Shown in pieces: positions 1-9,555 of a stretch of DNA of 64,000 nucleotides. The notes beneath the pieces are model-generated. The model worked only from the letters and a program-made list of their open reading frames with translations, did not search any database and was not told the origin of the DNA. Position numbers and translations under genes: made by a program. Within the stretch, counting starts at the first letter, position 1, and each line of letters begins with the position of its first letter. Origin of the DNA: Salinimicrobium marinum (GTDB taxonomy: Bacteria > Bacteroidota > Bacteroidia > Flavobacteriales > Flavobacteriaceae); the NCBI RefSeq assembly GCF_014651535.1, contig NZ_BMXB01000002.1:124001-188000 (forward strand), written 5' to 3'.

Positions 1-1375
1 TATATTTATTATAAAACTCCTGAATAGATGCCGAAACAGTTTCATCTTGAGTATAATGTTCTATGTATTTCAAACCAACTCCCGCTTTGTAAGCATTGGA
101 TATGTTCATATTAATTTTTAACAGGGAATCACGGGGAGTAACAAGCGCCTGGTCCAGATGTGTTCGAGCCATATGAAGATAAAGAAAAGAGTACTGATCA
201 TTAAATTCAAGATCTGCTGCATGGAACCATCTTATTCCAAATAAATTACTCAAATTCCCCAGGATCTTCATATCGGGATAATATTCATCTACATATCCCA
301 TTAATAAATAAATCTGGATAGCATCAATAACCCATCTTTCTTCCCGTGGATTTAGAAGAAGACTGTTTTCCAGATAATTTCCTGTTATAGCTTTAAGTAA
401 TTGCAAGTCATACCCAAATCCATCGGGAAAGGGACGTAAAAATTTTGGTAATTGATTTAATCCATAAAACGGATTTGCTGCATAATCTTCTTTAGTTACC
501 AGCATGTTATCCTGGGGGTAAGATCCGAGATTATTTTCAAGATACCCTGCGATTCGTCTTACGAGCATTGATTTCATCACTGGGTTAAGATCATCGTCAT
601 CAAGATTTGTTACTACATGAAAATTTGGAGTTTCAATATCGTCAAATTCGAAGTCCCTTGTGAGATAGAGTTTAAAATCAAGACTGTTTTCTCCTTGAAA
701 ATTAACCGTTCGGGAATTCTCTTCTGTTAGAATATTCTCTGTTTCCAAGGAAGATATAGCGGCAAAAACGGGTGGAATTACTACTTCCAGTTCTATATCT
801 AACGGAAGGGCATATTGATCATTTATGTTCTTGTGACTGTAAACCTCCCATTTCCCATCATACACTCCAGGGATCAAAAACCAGTATCTCAACTTATAAT
901 TGCCATCCCTGGAATAACCGTACCGGGTAAATTCTGAACTTGGGATCTTAATAGTATAATCCAGGTTTAATTGTACTTTTTCTCCGGGGGCGAGAGGGGA
1001 GGATAGGTGTATCTGTAAAAGATCTGGCGAATCCACAGGTCTTTGCCATTTCATTGACTGGGCTGAGGAATTTGTAATGCTGCGGATTGTCGTAGCACCT
1101 CTTTCTTCTTCTTTGGCAAAATGAAACTTTCTATAGAATTCTTCGGAAAAACGCCTTGCAAGAGGAGTGGATTTTGTGCTAAAGGCATTAATCCAGTCTT
1201 GAAAAAAAATAAATTCTAGTGTATCTGAACTAGTATTGTGATAAACAAAATCTTGCTCGATGGACATTTCCTTCAAAGAATCATTTAAAATGGCTTTAAT
1301 GGAAGTCGAATTCTGGGAATAGCTTTTTCCCAATGCAAGAAGCATAAAAGCGCAAAAAATAATTTTTTTAGTCAA
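1..1375 (-). CDS. M1-like (gluzincin-fold) metallopeptidase family protein, 3' end cut off by window
   Basis: An open frame runs off the left edge, leaving about 458 residues. I place the start at a TTG (1375) because it gives a proper signal peptide (LTKKIIFCAFMLLALG, then SYSQ); the ATG at 1345 would lose the two lysines. The first 270 residues look like the beta-rich N-terminal domain of M1 aminopeptidases, including a YKLRYWFLIPGVYDGKWEVY-type stretch. The following helical part is peptidase-like, but the place where HExxH would be expected reads DAIQIYLLMGYVDEYYPDMK, so zinc binding and catalysis may be lost. The protein is probably exported. It is separated from the next gene by a structured non-coding stretch. 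The family call is by resemblance and the missing C-terminus limits it. Confidence 0.6.
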   Translation of the reverse strand, partial: MTKKIIFCAFMLLALGKSYSQNSTSIKAILNDSLKEMSIEQDFVYHNTSSDTLEFIFFQDWINAFSTKSTPLARRFSEEFYRKFHFAKEEERGATTIRSITNSSAQSMKWQRPVDSPDLLQIHLSSPLAPGEKVQLNLDYTIKIPSSEFTRYGYSRDGNYKLRYWFLIPGVYDGKWEVYSHKNINDQYALPLDIELEVVIPPVFAAISSLETENILTEENSRTVNFQGENSLDFKLYLTRDFEFDDIETPNFHVVTNLDDDDLNPVMKSMLVRRIAGYLENNLGSYPQDNMLVTKEDYAANPFYGLNQLPKFLRPFPDGFGYDLQLLKAITGNYLENSLLLNPREERWVIDAIQIYLLMGYVDEYYPDMKILGNLSNLFGIRWFHAADLEFNDQYSFLYLHMARTHLDQALVTPRDSLLKINMNISNAYKAGVGLKYIEHYTQDETVSASIQEFYNKY

Positions 1376-1537
1376 GACTTTAATTAGATAGATTCGGTTG
1401 AAGATATTGTTATAATTGGGTCAAGATATAAATTTTTAATCTTATGGAACCAACACATTAGTATAATGTTAAGAGAAGAATTTTATTGTGTGAAGTAAAG
1501 GATTTAAGATGGATTTAATGTGTAAAGTTATACAAAT

Positions 1538-1701
1538 AAAAAAGGCCGCCTAAATAGCTGATTTTACGTCTGTCCGATCCACGATTTTGCGGAATTTCGG
1601 GTTCTGATTTTAATGGAAACTGATTAACAGATTCTAAAATTTTACTACCAGATCTAAGGTGGAATCAGAATAACACTGCTTGAGCTTTTTAGGCGGCCCT
1701 T
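1538..1701 (-). ncRNA. Candidate structured RNA, 6S-like fold, or long terminator hairpin
   Basis: The two ends of this gap form a near-perfect GC-rich inverted repeat of about 20 bases (1541-1560 with 1681-1701, core GGCCGCC/GGCGGCC). Read on the minus strand, the 3' arm is followed by six T residues, as in an intrinsic terminator. Inside the closing stem are unpaired stretches of about 12 bases on each side, then a second stem (1573-1581 with 1661-1670). A closing stem, a bubble and a further stem resemble 6S RNA. No promoter was identified, and the stretch could instead be the 3' end of the uvrA-LOG transcript. Confidence 0.35.
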
Positions 1702-1718
1702 TATCTTCTAAGGTGGTC

Positions 1719-2408
1719 CTAGAAATTAGGACTAAGATTGTATTCATCATAGAATGCGTCAAGAATTTCAATCACCTCTTCGGCTGTATCCACTACCTGA
1801 ATAAGGTCAATATCTCCTGCACTTATATTCTGGAAACTATCCAAAAGTGTTGTCTGGACCCACTCGATCAAACCACCCCAAAAATCACGACCCACCAGAA
1901 TGATTGGGAATTTGTCAATTTTGTGAGTCTGGATAAGGGTAATTGCTTCAAAAAGCTCATCCAGGGTGCCAAATCCACCAGGCATTACAACAAATCCCTG
2001 GGAGTATTTTACAAACATTACTTTCCTGACAAAAAAGTAATCGAAATTAATATTCTTGTCACTATCAATGTATGGATTGTCATGCTGCTCAAAAGGAAGA
2101 TCAATGTTTAAGCCTACAGAAGTTCCACCTGCCAGGTGGGCACCTTTATTGCCTGCTTCCATAACACCGGGACCGCCACCGGTAATGATTCCATACCCGT
2201 GATCAACTATCTTTTTTGCTACTTCTTCGGTTAATTTATAATATTTATGATCGGGTTTGGTACGTGCAGATCCAAATATGGATACACATGGACCAATCTG
2301 GCTTAATTTTTCATACCCATGCACAAACTCTCCCATAATCTTGAAAATGGCCCAGGAGTCATTAGTTTTTATTTCGTTCCAGCTTTTATTTCTTGTTTCT
2401 GTTCTCAT
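1719..2408 (-). CDS. LOG-family (TIGR00730) Rossmann-fold protein, probable nucleoside monophosphate phosphoribohydrolase
   Basis: The protein has 229 residues. I chose the ATG at 2408 (MRTETRNKSW), where family members usually begin; a longer frame from 2483 would overlap uvrA. The LOG signature is visible as MPGGFGTLDELFEAI with an earlier GGGPGVMEAGNKGAH glycine loop. LOG enzymes remove the base from cytokinin riboside monophosphate or AMP-like nucleotides in plants and some bacteria; in flavobacteria the real substrate is unknown. It lies 19 bases downstream of uvrA on the same strand, so co-transcription is likely. A long GC-rich hairpin follows the stop codon. Confidence 0.85.
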   Translation of the reverse strand: MRTETRNKSWNEIKTNDSWAIFKIMGEFVHGYEKLSQIGPCVSIFGSARTKPDHKYYKLTEEVAKKIVDHGYGIITGGGPGVMEAGNKGAHLAGGTSVGLNIDLPFEQHDNPYIDSDKNINFDYFFVRKVMFVKYSQGFVVMPGGFGTLDELFEAITLIQTHKIDKFPIILVGRDFWGGLIEWVQTTLLDSFQNISAGDIDLIQVVDTAEEVIEILDAFYDEYNLSPNF

Positions 2409-2427
2409 ATAAAATTTTGATTGCCTG

Positions 2428-5259
2428 CTAAAATAATTCTTTTCTAAGGAATTCTGCAGTATAGCTTTTTTTATGTTTTGCAACTTCTTCGGGGGTTCCT
2501 GTTACCACAACTTTACCTCCGTTTTTACCACCTTCATATCCAATGTCAATAATATGATCGGCAATTTTAATAACATCCATGTTATGCTCAATGATCAAAA
2601 CAGTATTTCCCTTATTTGTAAGACGGTTAAGTACCTCCATAAGGACCCTTATATCTTCAAAGTGTAACCCGGTAGTAGGTTCGTCGAGTATATAAAATGT
2701 ACTTCCGGTATCTCTTTTGGAAAGCTCGGAAGCGAGCTTGATACGCTGTGCTTCTCCACCAGATAAGGTAGTGCTTTGCTGACCTAAAGTGACATATCCA
2801 AGACCAACATCTTTAATGGTTTTTAATTTTCTGTAGATTTTCGGAATATTTTCAAAAAATATGGTTGCTTCATTGATGGTCATTTCAAGCACATCTGAAA
2901 TGGATTTTCCCTTATACCTTATTTCCAGGGTTTCGCGATTAAACCGTTTTCCCTGGCAGGTTTCACATTCCACATAAACATCGGGCAGGAAGTTCATTTC
3001 TATTTGCCGCAGTCCGCCGCCTTTACAAGTTTCACACCTACCGCCCTTCACATTGAAACTGAAGCGTCCCGGTTTGTACCCCCTAATCATTGCTTCGGGA
3101 GTTTTGGTAAATAAATTCCGGATTTCAGACCATACTCCTGTGTAGGTGGCAGGGTTTGAACGCGGGGTTCTTCCAATAGGGGTTTGATTTATGTCAATTA
3201 CTTTGTCAATATGCTCGAGGCCTTTTATGCTTTTGTAGGGCATGGGCTCCTTCACACCATTAAAGTAATGTGCATTCATTATTGGGTAAAGAGTTTCATT
3301 GATGAGCGTAGATTTTCCACTTCCCGATACACCCGTTACCGCTATCATTTTTCCTAAAGGTATCTTGATAGATACGTTTTTAAGGTTATTTCCCGTCGCT
3401 CCTTTAAGCTCAACGGTTTTTCCGTTTCCTTTTCTACGCTTTTCAGGAACTTCTATTTTCATTGTTCCATTAAGGTATGAAGCTGTAACAGTGCCGGTTT
3501 TTTTAATCTCTTCAGGAGAGCCTTGACTAATAATTTCCCCACCATGTCTTCCGGCTTCAGGACCAATGTCTATGACATGGTCTGCCCGTTCTATCATGTC
3601 CTTGTCATGTTCCACTACAATAACCGAATTTCCCAGATCTCTAAGGGAAATAAGAGAATTGATCAATTTTTCATTATCCCGCTGGTGAAGACCAATACTT
3701 GGTTCATCCAGGATATAAAGTACTCCTACCAGCTGAGATCCAATTTGTGTTGCAAGCCTAATACGTTGCGCTTCCCCTCCCGAAAGGGATTTGGACCCCC
3801 TGTTCAAATTGAGATATTCCAGTCCTACATCAACTAAAAACTGAAGCCTCACTTTTATTTCCTTTATTACTTCAGAAGCTATTTTCATTTGTTTATCAGA
3901 AAGATCTTTTTCCAGAGTATTAAACCAATCGGCAAGATCGACGATATCTTTCTGTGCAAGTTCAGCAATATTAAGCCCCGCCACCTTGAAGTATAGAGAT
4001 TCTTTTCTTAATCTGCTGCCTTCACATTCGGGACAGGTTACCTTGTCCATATATTCTTTGGCCCAGCGTTTTAAGGAAGTAGAATCATTGTTATGATAGG
4101 TTTCTTCTATAAAAGACGCGACTCCTTCAAAATCTATTTTAAATTCACGGGTAATTCCCAGCGTTTTGGATTCTTTTGAAAACTTCTCTTTACCTCCAAA
4201 AAGGATCATCTCTACGGCCTCCTTTGGAATATTTTTAAAAGGATCGTTTAAGCTGAAGTCATATCGTTCTGCAATAACTTCCAGTTGTTTAAAGATCCAG
4301 TTCTTTTTTTGAGGACCGTGAGGTACTAAAGCTCCGTTCTTGATCGAAAGATTCGGATTTGGAATGATCTTATCTGTATTAACCTTATGTAAAGTGCCAA
4401 TACCATTACATACAGGGCAGGCTCCTTTTGGCGAGTTAAAAGAGAAATTGTTAGGTTCAGGGTTTGGATAAGAAAGCCCCGTAGTAGGGCACATTAAATT
4501 TCTGCTGAAGTAATTTGTTTCTCCGGAATCCTGTTCATGAATCATCAAAATGCCGTCCCCATGATATAAAGCCGTTTTTATGCTTTCTTTGAGGCGGGTA
4601 TCAAGATCTTCTTTTTTATCAATTTTAATTCTGTCAACTACAATTTCGATGTCGTGAGTTTTATAGCGGTCCAGCTTCATTCCTTTGGTGATATCTTTAA
4701 TTTCACCATTGGTTCGAACTTTTACAAATCCTTGTTTGGCTATTTGCTCAAAAAGCTCCCTGTAATGTCCTTTCCTGGATCTAATGACAGGCGCCAAAAC
4801 ATTGACCCTTTTGCCATTAAATTTTTCAGTAAGGATCTTCTGTATTTGTTCATCACTGTAGCTAACCATTTTCTCGCCGGTATTATAGCTATATGCGTCA
4901 CTTGCCCTGGCAAACAAAAGTCGCAGGAAGTCATAAATTTCAGTAATTGTTCCTACCGTACTCCGGGGGCTTTTGCTGGTGGTTTTTTGCTCAATAGCAA
5001 TAACGGGAGACAAGCCGTCTATTTTATCAACATCGGGTCGCTCCAGTCCTCCTAAAAACTGACGGGCATACGCAGAGAATGTTTCAATATATCTACGCTG
5101 GCCTTCAGCATAAATGGTATCAAAAGCCAGAGACGATTTACCGGAACCGGAAAGTCCGGTAATAACTACCAGTTTTTCTCGTGGGATTTTTACATCTATA
5201 TTCTTCAGGTTGTGGACACGTGCGCCCAGAACCTCTATAAATTCTTCATTAACAGCCAT
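2428..5259 (-). CDS. uvrA: Excinuclease ABC subunit A, DNA damage sensor of nucleotide excision repair
   Basis: The protein has 943 residues, full length for UvrA. It contains two ABC ATPase modules: Walker [10 protein letters not shown] near residue 35 with signature [12 protein letters not shown], and a second [11 protein letters not shown] with [15 protein letters not shown]. Zinc-finger cysteines are visible ([34 protein letters not shown]). UvrA dimers scan DNA in the cytoplasm and load UvrB at lesions. The start at 5259 fits the family N-terminus ([20 protein letters not shown]). A TAnnTTTG element sits just upstream. Nothing appears truncated. Confidence 0.97.
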   Translation of the reverse strand: MAVNEEFIEVLGARVHNLKNIDVKIPREKLVVITGLSGSGKSSLAFDTIYAEGQRRYIETFSAYARQFLGGLERPDVDKIDGLSPVIAIEQKTTSKSPRSTVGTITEIYDFLRLLFARASDAYSYNTGEKMVSYSDEQIQKILTEKFNGKRVNVLAPVIRSRKGHYRELFEQIAKQGFVKVRTNGEIKDITKGMKLDRYKTHDIEIVVDRIKIDKKEDLDTRLKESIKTALYHGDGILMIHEQDSGETNYFSRNLMCPTTGLSYPNPEPNNFSFNSPKGACPVCNGIGTLHKVNTDKIIPNPNLSIKNGALVPHGPQKKNWIFKQLEVIAERYDFSLNDPFKNIPKEAVEMILFGGKEKFSKESKTLGITREFKIDFEGVASFIEETYHNNDSTSLKRWAKEYMDKVTCPECEGSRLRKESLYFKVAGLNIAELAQKDIVDLADWFNTLEKDLSDKQMKIASEVIKEIKVRLQFLVDVGLEYLNLNRGSKSLSGGEAQRIRLATQIGSQLVGVLYILDEPSIGLHQRDNEKLINSLISLRDLGNSVIVVEHDKDMIERADHVIDIGPEAGRHGGEIISQGSPEEIKKTGTVTASYLNGTMKIEVPEKRRKGNGKTVELKGATGNNLKNVSIKIPLGKMIAVTGVSGSGKSTLINETLYPIMNAHYFNGVKEPMPYKSIKGLEHIDKVIDINQTPIGRTPRSNPATYTGVWSEIRNLFTKTPEAMIRGYKPGRFSFNVKGGRCETCKGGGLRQIEMNFLPDVYVECETCQGKRFNRETLEIRYKGKSISDVLEMTINEATIFFENIPKIYRKLKTIKDVGLGYVTLGQQSTTLSGGEAQRIKLASELSKRDTGSTFYILDEPTTGLHFEDIRVLMEVLNRLTNKGNTVLIIEHNMDVIKIADHIIDIGYEGGKNGGKVVVTGTPEEVAKHKKSYTAEFLRKELF

Positions 5260-5276
5260 AGTTCATTTCAAGGAGG

Positions 5277-5284
5277 CAAAGGTA
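5277..5284 (-). promoter_or_regulatory. Candidate -7 element for uvrA
   Basis: On the minus strand this reads TACCTTTG, matching the Bacteroidota -7 consensus TAnnTTTG, and it would give a leader of roughly a dozen bases before the uvrA ATG. No TTG at the expected -33 spacing is visible, so support comes from the -7 match and position only. Confidence 0.4.
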
Positions 5285-5532
5285 CTTAATCTGCAGTAAT
5301 TTATGAAAGTCGAAATGAAAGCTCGTAAGAGTGAAAATATTTTCTTACAAGCATAATTTTTTTCCTACAATTTTTTCTAAAAATTTGCCTTTTATGGGTT
5401 AAAATTATATTAAAAAGCATTTTTTGGGAAGGTTTAATTTTTATTAACCCGCTAAATGTCAGTATAATACTACGCAATTTTAGGAATTTATTTAAGAAAG
5501 AATAAATATCTTTACTCCTGAAGAACAAATAA
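5285..5532. other. AT-rich intergenic stretch between divergent uvrA and regulator gene
   Basis: This is AT-rich with no clear gene. A 75-codon minus-strand frame inside it has low-complexity, Phe/Lys/Ile-rich content and no recognisable motif, and I consider it noise. It probably holds the upstream regions of both flanking genes. Confidence 0.5.
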
Positions 5533-5558
5533 TTACCCCCGTATTTTTTCTATCCCCC
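5533..5558 (+). promoter_or_regulatory. Paired C-rich motifs upstream of the LuxR-type gene
   Basis: TTACCCCC (5533-5540) and TATCCCCC (5551-5558) occur 18 bases apart, about 65-90 bases before the regulator start. Similar ATTACCCCC-type motifs occur at 6678-6685 and 6731-6742, upstream of the first lipoprotein. In such AT-rich DNA these C runs stand out. A shared regulator-binding site is an inference. Confidence 0.35.
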
Positions 5559-5623
5559 GTTAACTTTTATTTTGAATTTTTTTTCATTCAGAATGACTAA
5601 CCAAACTAATAAACAGGCCGGAA

Positions 5624-6625
5624 ATGGAAAAAAGACAATTACTCCTAATTTCTAATAATAATGACTTTTTTACCGGGATAATTTCCCGGGCAGCCGCAAC
5701 TTTTGAAGTAACAACTGTCAAAAATATCCATGCTGGGTACAATCTTGCTCTAAGTTACCTGCCAGATGTTATACTCATAGATCAAACTTCAATAGGAGAG
5801 GAAAATATTAAGAATATCAGTCATTTTAAATCCACACATTTCCTCAACAAAAGTCATCTTTTCCTTTTTGCGGAGAGAGATCATCAGGAACAAATTGAGC
5901 TAGTATACCAGGAGGATGTAGACCACATACTATACGATTCATTTTCTTACTCGGCCATAGTTGAGTTTATGGATGAAGTCACTAACATGAAGAAGTGTCA
6001 AACCAATTACTGGAAAGACTCTTTTATGGGGTTATTTAATCTTCTTGGGCAGCCGGTGGTGTTATTACAGGATGAAAAAATAGTAGCCATCAACGATTCA
6101 TTCAGAAAGTTCTTTTTTGTAAGTAACCCTAACGAAATAACACTTACAGATTTGGTGGATTGCAAAAGCAAGTATAAAGTGATGGAAACTTTAAAAACAT
6201 TTGTTAGAGGTAAACATATGAAAGCTACCACAGTGACTTCGCTTAAACTAATGAACAATAAGATACGACAGGCCAAAATCACCTTTTCCAAACTGGACAA
6301 AGCTTTAAATGGCCAAATGATCCTAATGATTGATTTTGAAGAAAACAGCAGTCCTTTAAATGAAAAAATTGGAACATCTTCCCTGGAAACGGAAGAGTAT
6401 TTTTCTCAGAACAACTCAGCAGAGGCATTTAATTTCACAAGTAGAGAAAAGGAAATTATTGAACTGCTCTGCAGGGGATATAAAACCAAAGAAATTTCTG
6501 AGGCACTTTGTATTTCGGTGAAAACGATTGAGAAACATCGATCCAATATAATTAAAAGAACGAATTCAGATACTATTTTAGAAAGTGTTGTGTATGCTCT
6601 GAGCCATAATCTGGTAGATGTTTAA
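5624..6625 (+). CDS. LuxR-type transcriptional regulator with degenerate receiver-like N-terminus
   Basis: The protein has 333 residues. Residues 1-120 look like a response-regulator receiver: Asp-53 in PDVILIDQ matches the phospho-acceptor position, but the usual acidic pair near the N-terminus is replaced by NNND (11-14). Residues 130-245 may be a PAS-like domain. The C-terminal 65 residues are a clear LuxR/GerE helix-turn-helix (FTSREKEIIELLCRGYKTKE, SVKTIEKHRSNI). It is the gene immediately upstream of four paralogous lipoproteins on the same strand and shares C-rich upstream motifs with them, so it is a good candidate regulator of that array. No partner histidine kinase lies next to it. 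Confidence 0.85.
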   Translation: MEKRQLLLISNNNDFFTGIISRAAATFEVTTVKNIHAGYNLALSYLPDVILIDQTSIGEENIKNISHFKSTHFLNKSHLFLFAERDHQEQIELVYQEDVDHILYDSFSYSAIVEFMDEVTNMKKCQTNYWKDSFMGLFNLLGQPVVLLQDEKIVAINDSFRKFFFVSNPNEITLTDLVDCKSKYKVMETLKTFVRGKHMKATTVTSLKLMNNKIRQAKITFSKLDKALNGQMILMIDFEENSSPLNEKIGTSSLETEEYFSQNNSAEAFNFTSREKEIIELLCRGYKTKEISEALCISVKTIEKHRSNIIKRTNSDTILESVVYALSHNLVDV

Positions 6626-6690
6626 ATCTGATTTATAAAGAGCTTACATGTAACTGTTGCTATTACAAAATGGGTATTTACCCCCATAGG

Positions 6691-6717
6691 TTGGACTACA
6701 GATTTGTCCTACTTTTG
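6691..6717 (+). promoter_or_regulatory. Candidate promoter for the lipoprotein array
   Basis: TTG at 6691-6693 and TACTTTTG at 6710-6717 match the Bacteroidota -33/-7 pattern, with a spacer of 16 bases, slightly short of the usual 17-23. A TTACCCCC motif lies just upstream. It would place the transcript start near 6724, about 120 bases before the first lipoprotein ATG. Confidence 0.4.
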
Positions 6718-6733
6718 AGATAGATTCATATTA

Positions 6734-6742
6734 CCCCCCCCC
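6734..6742 (+). repeat. Homopolymer of nine C residues in the presumed leader
   Basis: A run of nine C residues lies between the candidate promoter and the first lipoprotein start, with a five-C run just after it (6754-6758). It is the longest C or G run I noticed in this AT-rich window. Such tracts can change length by slipped-strand pairing, but variation cannot be seen from one sequence. Confidence 0.7.
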
Positions 6743-6845
6743 ACTAATTACTTCCCCCAATCATTTTTAATCGTTCTTCCGCGAATTGGAGAATGTGCTT
6801 TTAGATACGAAAGTATATATGAATATATATTGTAACCGCCTGATT

Positions 6846-8465
6846 ATGAGAAATGTTAAAAATTACCTGATGTTGTTTGTACTGTCCGGTCTGTTGTTTT
6901 CCTCCTGTAGTAAGGAAGATGAAGTTATGTCCAGGGATGGGAACAAAGCAAAATTATCATTTGGAACATTGTTAAATGATATGGTGGCGGAAAATGGCAT
7001 GAAACAAGCCCTGGAAATTCCAGAATGTTCGGAAAATATTCCAGCTTTTGTTGAGGTGGTATTATCTGGACCTAACAATGTAGGAACCCTTGCAAATCCA
7101 CTTGTGGTAAGTGTAAATGCTACTCCCGGAGATTTTGACGGAGATGGGGAAGCCGAATATTTTACTGATGAATCCTTAGACCTTGAATTAGAGCCAGGTA
7201 CTTATACCCTGGAATTTTTCGCGGTATATGATGGTGACCCTGCACTTCCTGAAAGCAACAGAATCTGGATAGCTCCAATGGCGGGAGGAACTCTCTCAAA
7301 CTTTGTAGATGTGTCCTTACCTATGGATTTTAACCTTAGGGCAGGGGTGAAAAAATATATCGATGTGGAGGTGCTGTGTTTTGATGACCGCATGGTGAAT
7401 GAATATGGCTATCTGTTTTTTGACATCGACGGGGTAAGGGCTTATGAATTCTGCTTCTTCGCAAATTATTGCACTCCAGACGGAAAACATTACCCGGCAT
7501 CTTATTCTGTAAATATATGGATGGGTAATGACAACACAGGAACGCTTCTATATTCAAAAACCAATCATACCGGAATAGGTAATGAGGATGACTCCTATAA
7601 CAGTGAAGAGCCTTTTGCAGAGCCTTTATGTTTTGCACTACCAAATCCTGCACATATTGCAGATGATGAAAATTACCTGTACTACGAAGTTACACTTCTG
7701 GAATGGGATGGAGTTTATGAATATGTTGAAACAGAACCAATCAAAGGGAGCCTTAACAGGAACAAGATCACGGGTAATTTTGGACCGAATAACACTTTAG
7801 ATTTCGAACACCTTCGTTTTGGATGTGAAGCCCCTGTGGATTCCTGCCCTGAAGGTACAGTAGATACCGATGAGGATGGGATTTTAGACGAATGTGATCC
7901 TTGTCCGCTGGTTCCTTACTGGCTGGATAATGATGGTGACTGTCTTCCAAATAATCAGGATCCATGTCCCGGTGATGCTACAAATGACTGCGATAACGGA
8001 GGTGAACCCTGCGATGATCAATCAGATTGTGATGGTGCAGAAACTGCCTGGATGTGGGGAGATCATACTCTTACCAAAAAAGATAATGATGGCCTAAGTC
8101 TTTCCGGAAAGTGGGGATGGGCAGAAGAGTTTATTGTAGGACAATCTGATACCAGCTTTAATTTCTATGCCGGAGCCGGAAATAATAATACATCTAACGG
8201 ATTTCTGACAGGAGAGGTACAGGTTTTAGTGAGTGGTACTACCGTAACAATAACCGTTGATGCAGCCTCAGGTGTAAACCTGAACAAACTCGATATTTAT
8301 GTAAATGACGCCATGCCCGAAACAGCTGCACCTGGACAATTCAAATTCTACGGTGGTTTAACAGATGAAAATCCATGTTCCAGTGGGGAAAATATATACT
8401 CATTTGAGTACAGCGGAGATGATTCCTTCTGGTTAATGGTTCACGGTGAAGCATGTGAGAGCTAA
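6846..8465 (+). CDS. Array lipoprotein A: shared N-terminal module plus Asp/Cys-rich calcium-type repeats and C-terminal domain
   Basis: The protein has 539 residues. The ATG at 6846 is chosen because it gives a lipoprotein signal peptide (MRNVKNYLML, lipobox LFSSC) like the three paralogs; a longer frame from 6786 adds a non-signal extension. Residues 30-330 are the array module, with IPECSEN, VLCFDDRMVNEYGYLFFDID, EFCFFANYC and a late FGC cysteine. Residues about 340-400 are thrombospondin type-3-like (DTDEDGILDECDPCP, DNDGDCLPNNQDPCPGDA), which bind calcium in other proteins. The last 140 residues form a separate unrecognised domain. It is probably anchored in the outer or inner membrane. 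Function unknown. Confidence 0.85.
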   Translation: MRNVKNYLMLFVLSGLLFSSCSKEDEVMSRDGNKAKLSFGTLLNDMVAENGMKQALEIPECSENIPAFVEVVLSGPNNVGTLANPLVVSVNATPGDFDGDGEAEYFTDESLDLELEPGTYTLEFFAVYDGDPALPESNRIWIAPMAGGTLSNFVDVSLPMDFNLRAGVKKYIDVEVLCFDDRMVNEYGYLFFDIDGVRAYEFCFFANYCTPDGKHYPASYSVNIWMGNDNTGTLLYSKTNHTGIGNEDDSYNSEEPFAEPLCFALPNPAHIADDENYLYYEVTLLEWDGVYEYVETEPIKGSLNRNKITGNFGPNNTLDFEHLRFGCEAPVDSCPEGTVDTDEDGILDECDPCPLVPYWLDNDGDCLPNNQDPCPGDATNDCDNGGEPCDDQSDCDGAETAWMWGDHTLTKKDNDGLSLSGKWGWAEEFIVGQSDTSFNFYAGAGNNNTSNGFLTGEVQVLVSGTTVTITVDAASGVNLNKLDIYVNDAMPETAAPGQFKFYGGLTDENPCSSGENIYSFEYSGDDSFWLMVHGEACES

Positions 8466-8472
8466 CAAAAAA

Positions 8473-8497
8473 ACTGTCGCTGTATTTAACGGACAGT
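8473..8497 (+). terminator. Weak hairpin between array genes A and B
   Basis: A six-base stem ACTGTC/GACAGT with a 13-base loop follows the stop of gene A. There is no good T run, so it is more likely partial attenuation or RNA processing than full termination. Confidence 0.3.
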
Positions 8498-8539
8498 CTT
8501 AATTCAATTTCAATATTTATTAACCAAAACTATTACACC

Positions 8540-9544
8540 ATGAAAAATTTAAAATTACTATGCGCTTACCTTGCAGTTGTAGGATTAATGTTCACATCCT
8601 GTACTCAGGATGACGGAGTTCCTGCACCAGATGGAGAAAAAGCTAAACTTTCATTTACCACTATTCTAAATGATTTGGTAGATAATAAATCTGCTTTAAA
8701 ACAAAGTCTGGAAAATCTCCCTGAATGTTCCGATGATGCTCCTGCTTATGTTGAAGTTGTTTTATCTGGTACAGCATCTGTTGGGACGATGGAAAACCCT
8801 GTAGTGGTAGCTGTTAACGCTACACCAGGGAATTATGATGATGACCCTGAGCTTGAGTATTTCACGGAAGAATCAACAGATCTTGAACTGGAGCCAGGTT
8901 CATATACACTGGAATATTTTGCGGTTTACAATGGAGACCCTGCAGATGCTTCAAGTTCTTTAATCTGGATCGCGCCACATGAAAATGGAAGCCTGGCAGG
9001 ATTTGTAAGCAACACCCTACCTATGGATTTTAACTTAGGAGCCGGAGCGAAAAAGTATCTTGATGTTGAAGTATTGTGTTTCGACGACCGCGTTGTCAAT
9101 GAGTATGGCTATTTATTCTTTGATATTGAAGGACAACGAGCCATTGAATTCTGTGTATTTGGAAACTATTGTGACGAAGACGGAAGACATTTCCCGGCAA
9201 ATTTTAGAGTGGAAGTGTGGACGTATAGCGGTAGCAGCTCCAATCCTTACGGAACTCCTCTTTTTGACCCTGAAAACCCTTATATCAACGAAGTAGGTGT
9301 TAATGATGATGGTGATGAGTTTGCCACTGTATTATGTTTCCCACTTCCCGATGGTCCAGGAGTAGATAGTTATTATGGGGAAATCTATATTCTTGAACCA
9401 GGTGATGATCAAAACACTGGTGGAAGATTAGTAGTATCAGGACAATTTACCGATGCCAATGTAAGAAGCTTATTTGGACAGGGTGATACTTCAGATTACT
9501 ATCACTTTAGAGAAGATTGTACTATGGGTAATACCGGATTTTAA
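8540..9544 (+). CDS. Array lipoprotein B: shared module only
   Basis: The protein has 334 residues, beginning with a lipoprotein signal (MKNLKLLCAY, lipobox MFTSC). It is made of the array module alone: LPECSDDAPAYVEVVLSG, a pseudo-repeat DDDPELEYFTEESTDLELEP, VLCFDDRVVNEYGYLFFDIE, EFCVFGNYC and a terminal REDC. It has no C-terminal extension, so it defines the minimal unit of the family. It lies 74 bases after gene A. The evenly placed cysteines suggest disulfides outside the cytoplasm. I do not recognise the domain. Confidence 0.85.
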   Translation: MKNLKLLCAYLAVVGLMFTSCTQDDGVPAPDGEKAKLSFTTILNDLVDNKSALKQSLENLPECSDDAPAYVEVVLSGTASVGTMENPVVVAVNATPGNYDDDPELEYFTEESTDLELEPGSYTLEYFAVYNGDPADASSSLIWIAPHENGSLAGFVSNTLPMDFNLGAGAKKYLDVEVLCFDDRVVNEYGYLFFDIEGQRAIEFCVFGNYCDEDGRHFPANFRVEVWTYSGSSSNPYGTPLFDPENPYINEVGVNDDGDEFATVLCFPLPDGPGVDSYYGEIYILEPGDDQNTGGRLVVSGQFTDANVRSLFGQGDTSDYYHFREDCTMGNTGF

Positions 9545-9555
9545 GATTTATACCA

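Noticed and set aside
3523-3837. 104-residue plus-strand frame within uvrA
   Set aside because: Antisense shadow of a strongly conserved coding region.
5301-5528. 75-residue minus-strand frame upstream of the regulator
   Set aside because: Low-complexity, Lys/Phe/Ile-rich translation, no motif, AT-rich background; likely noise.
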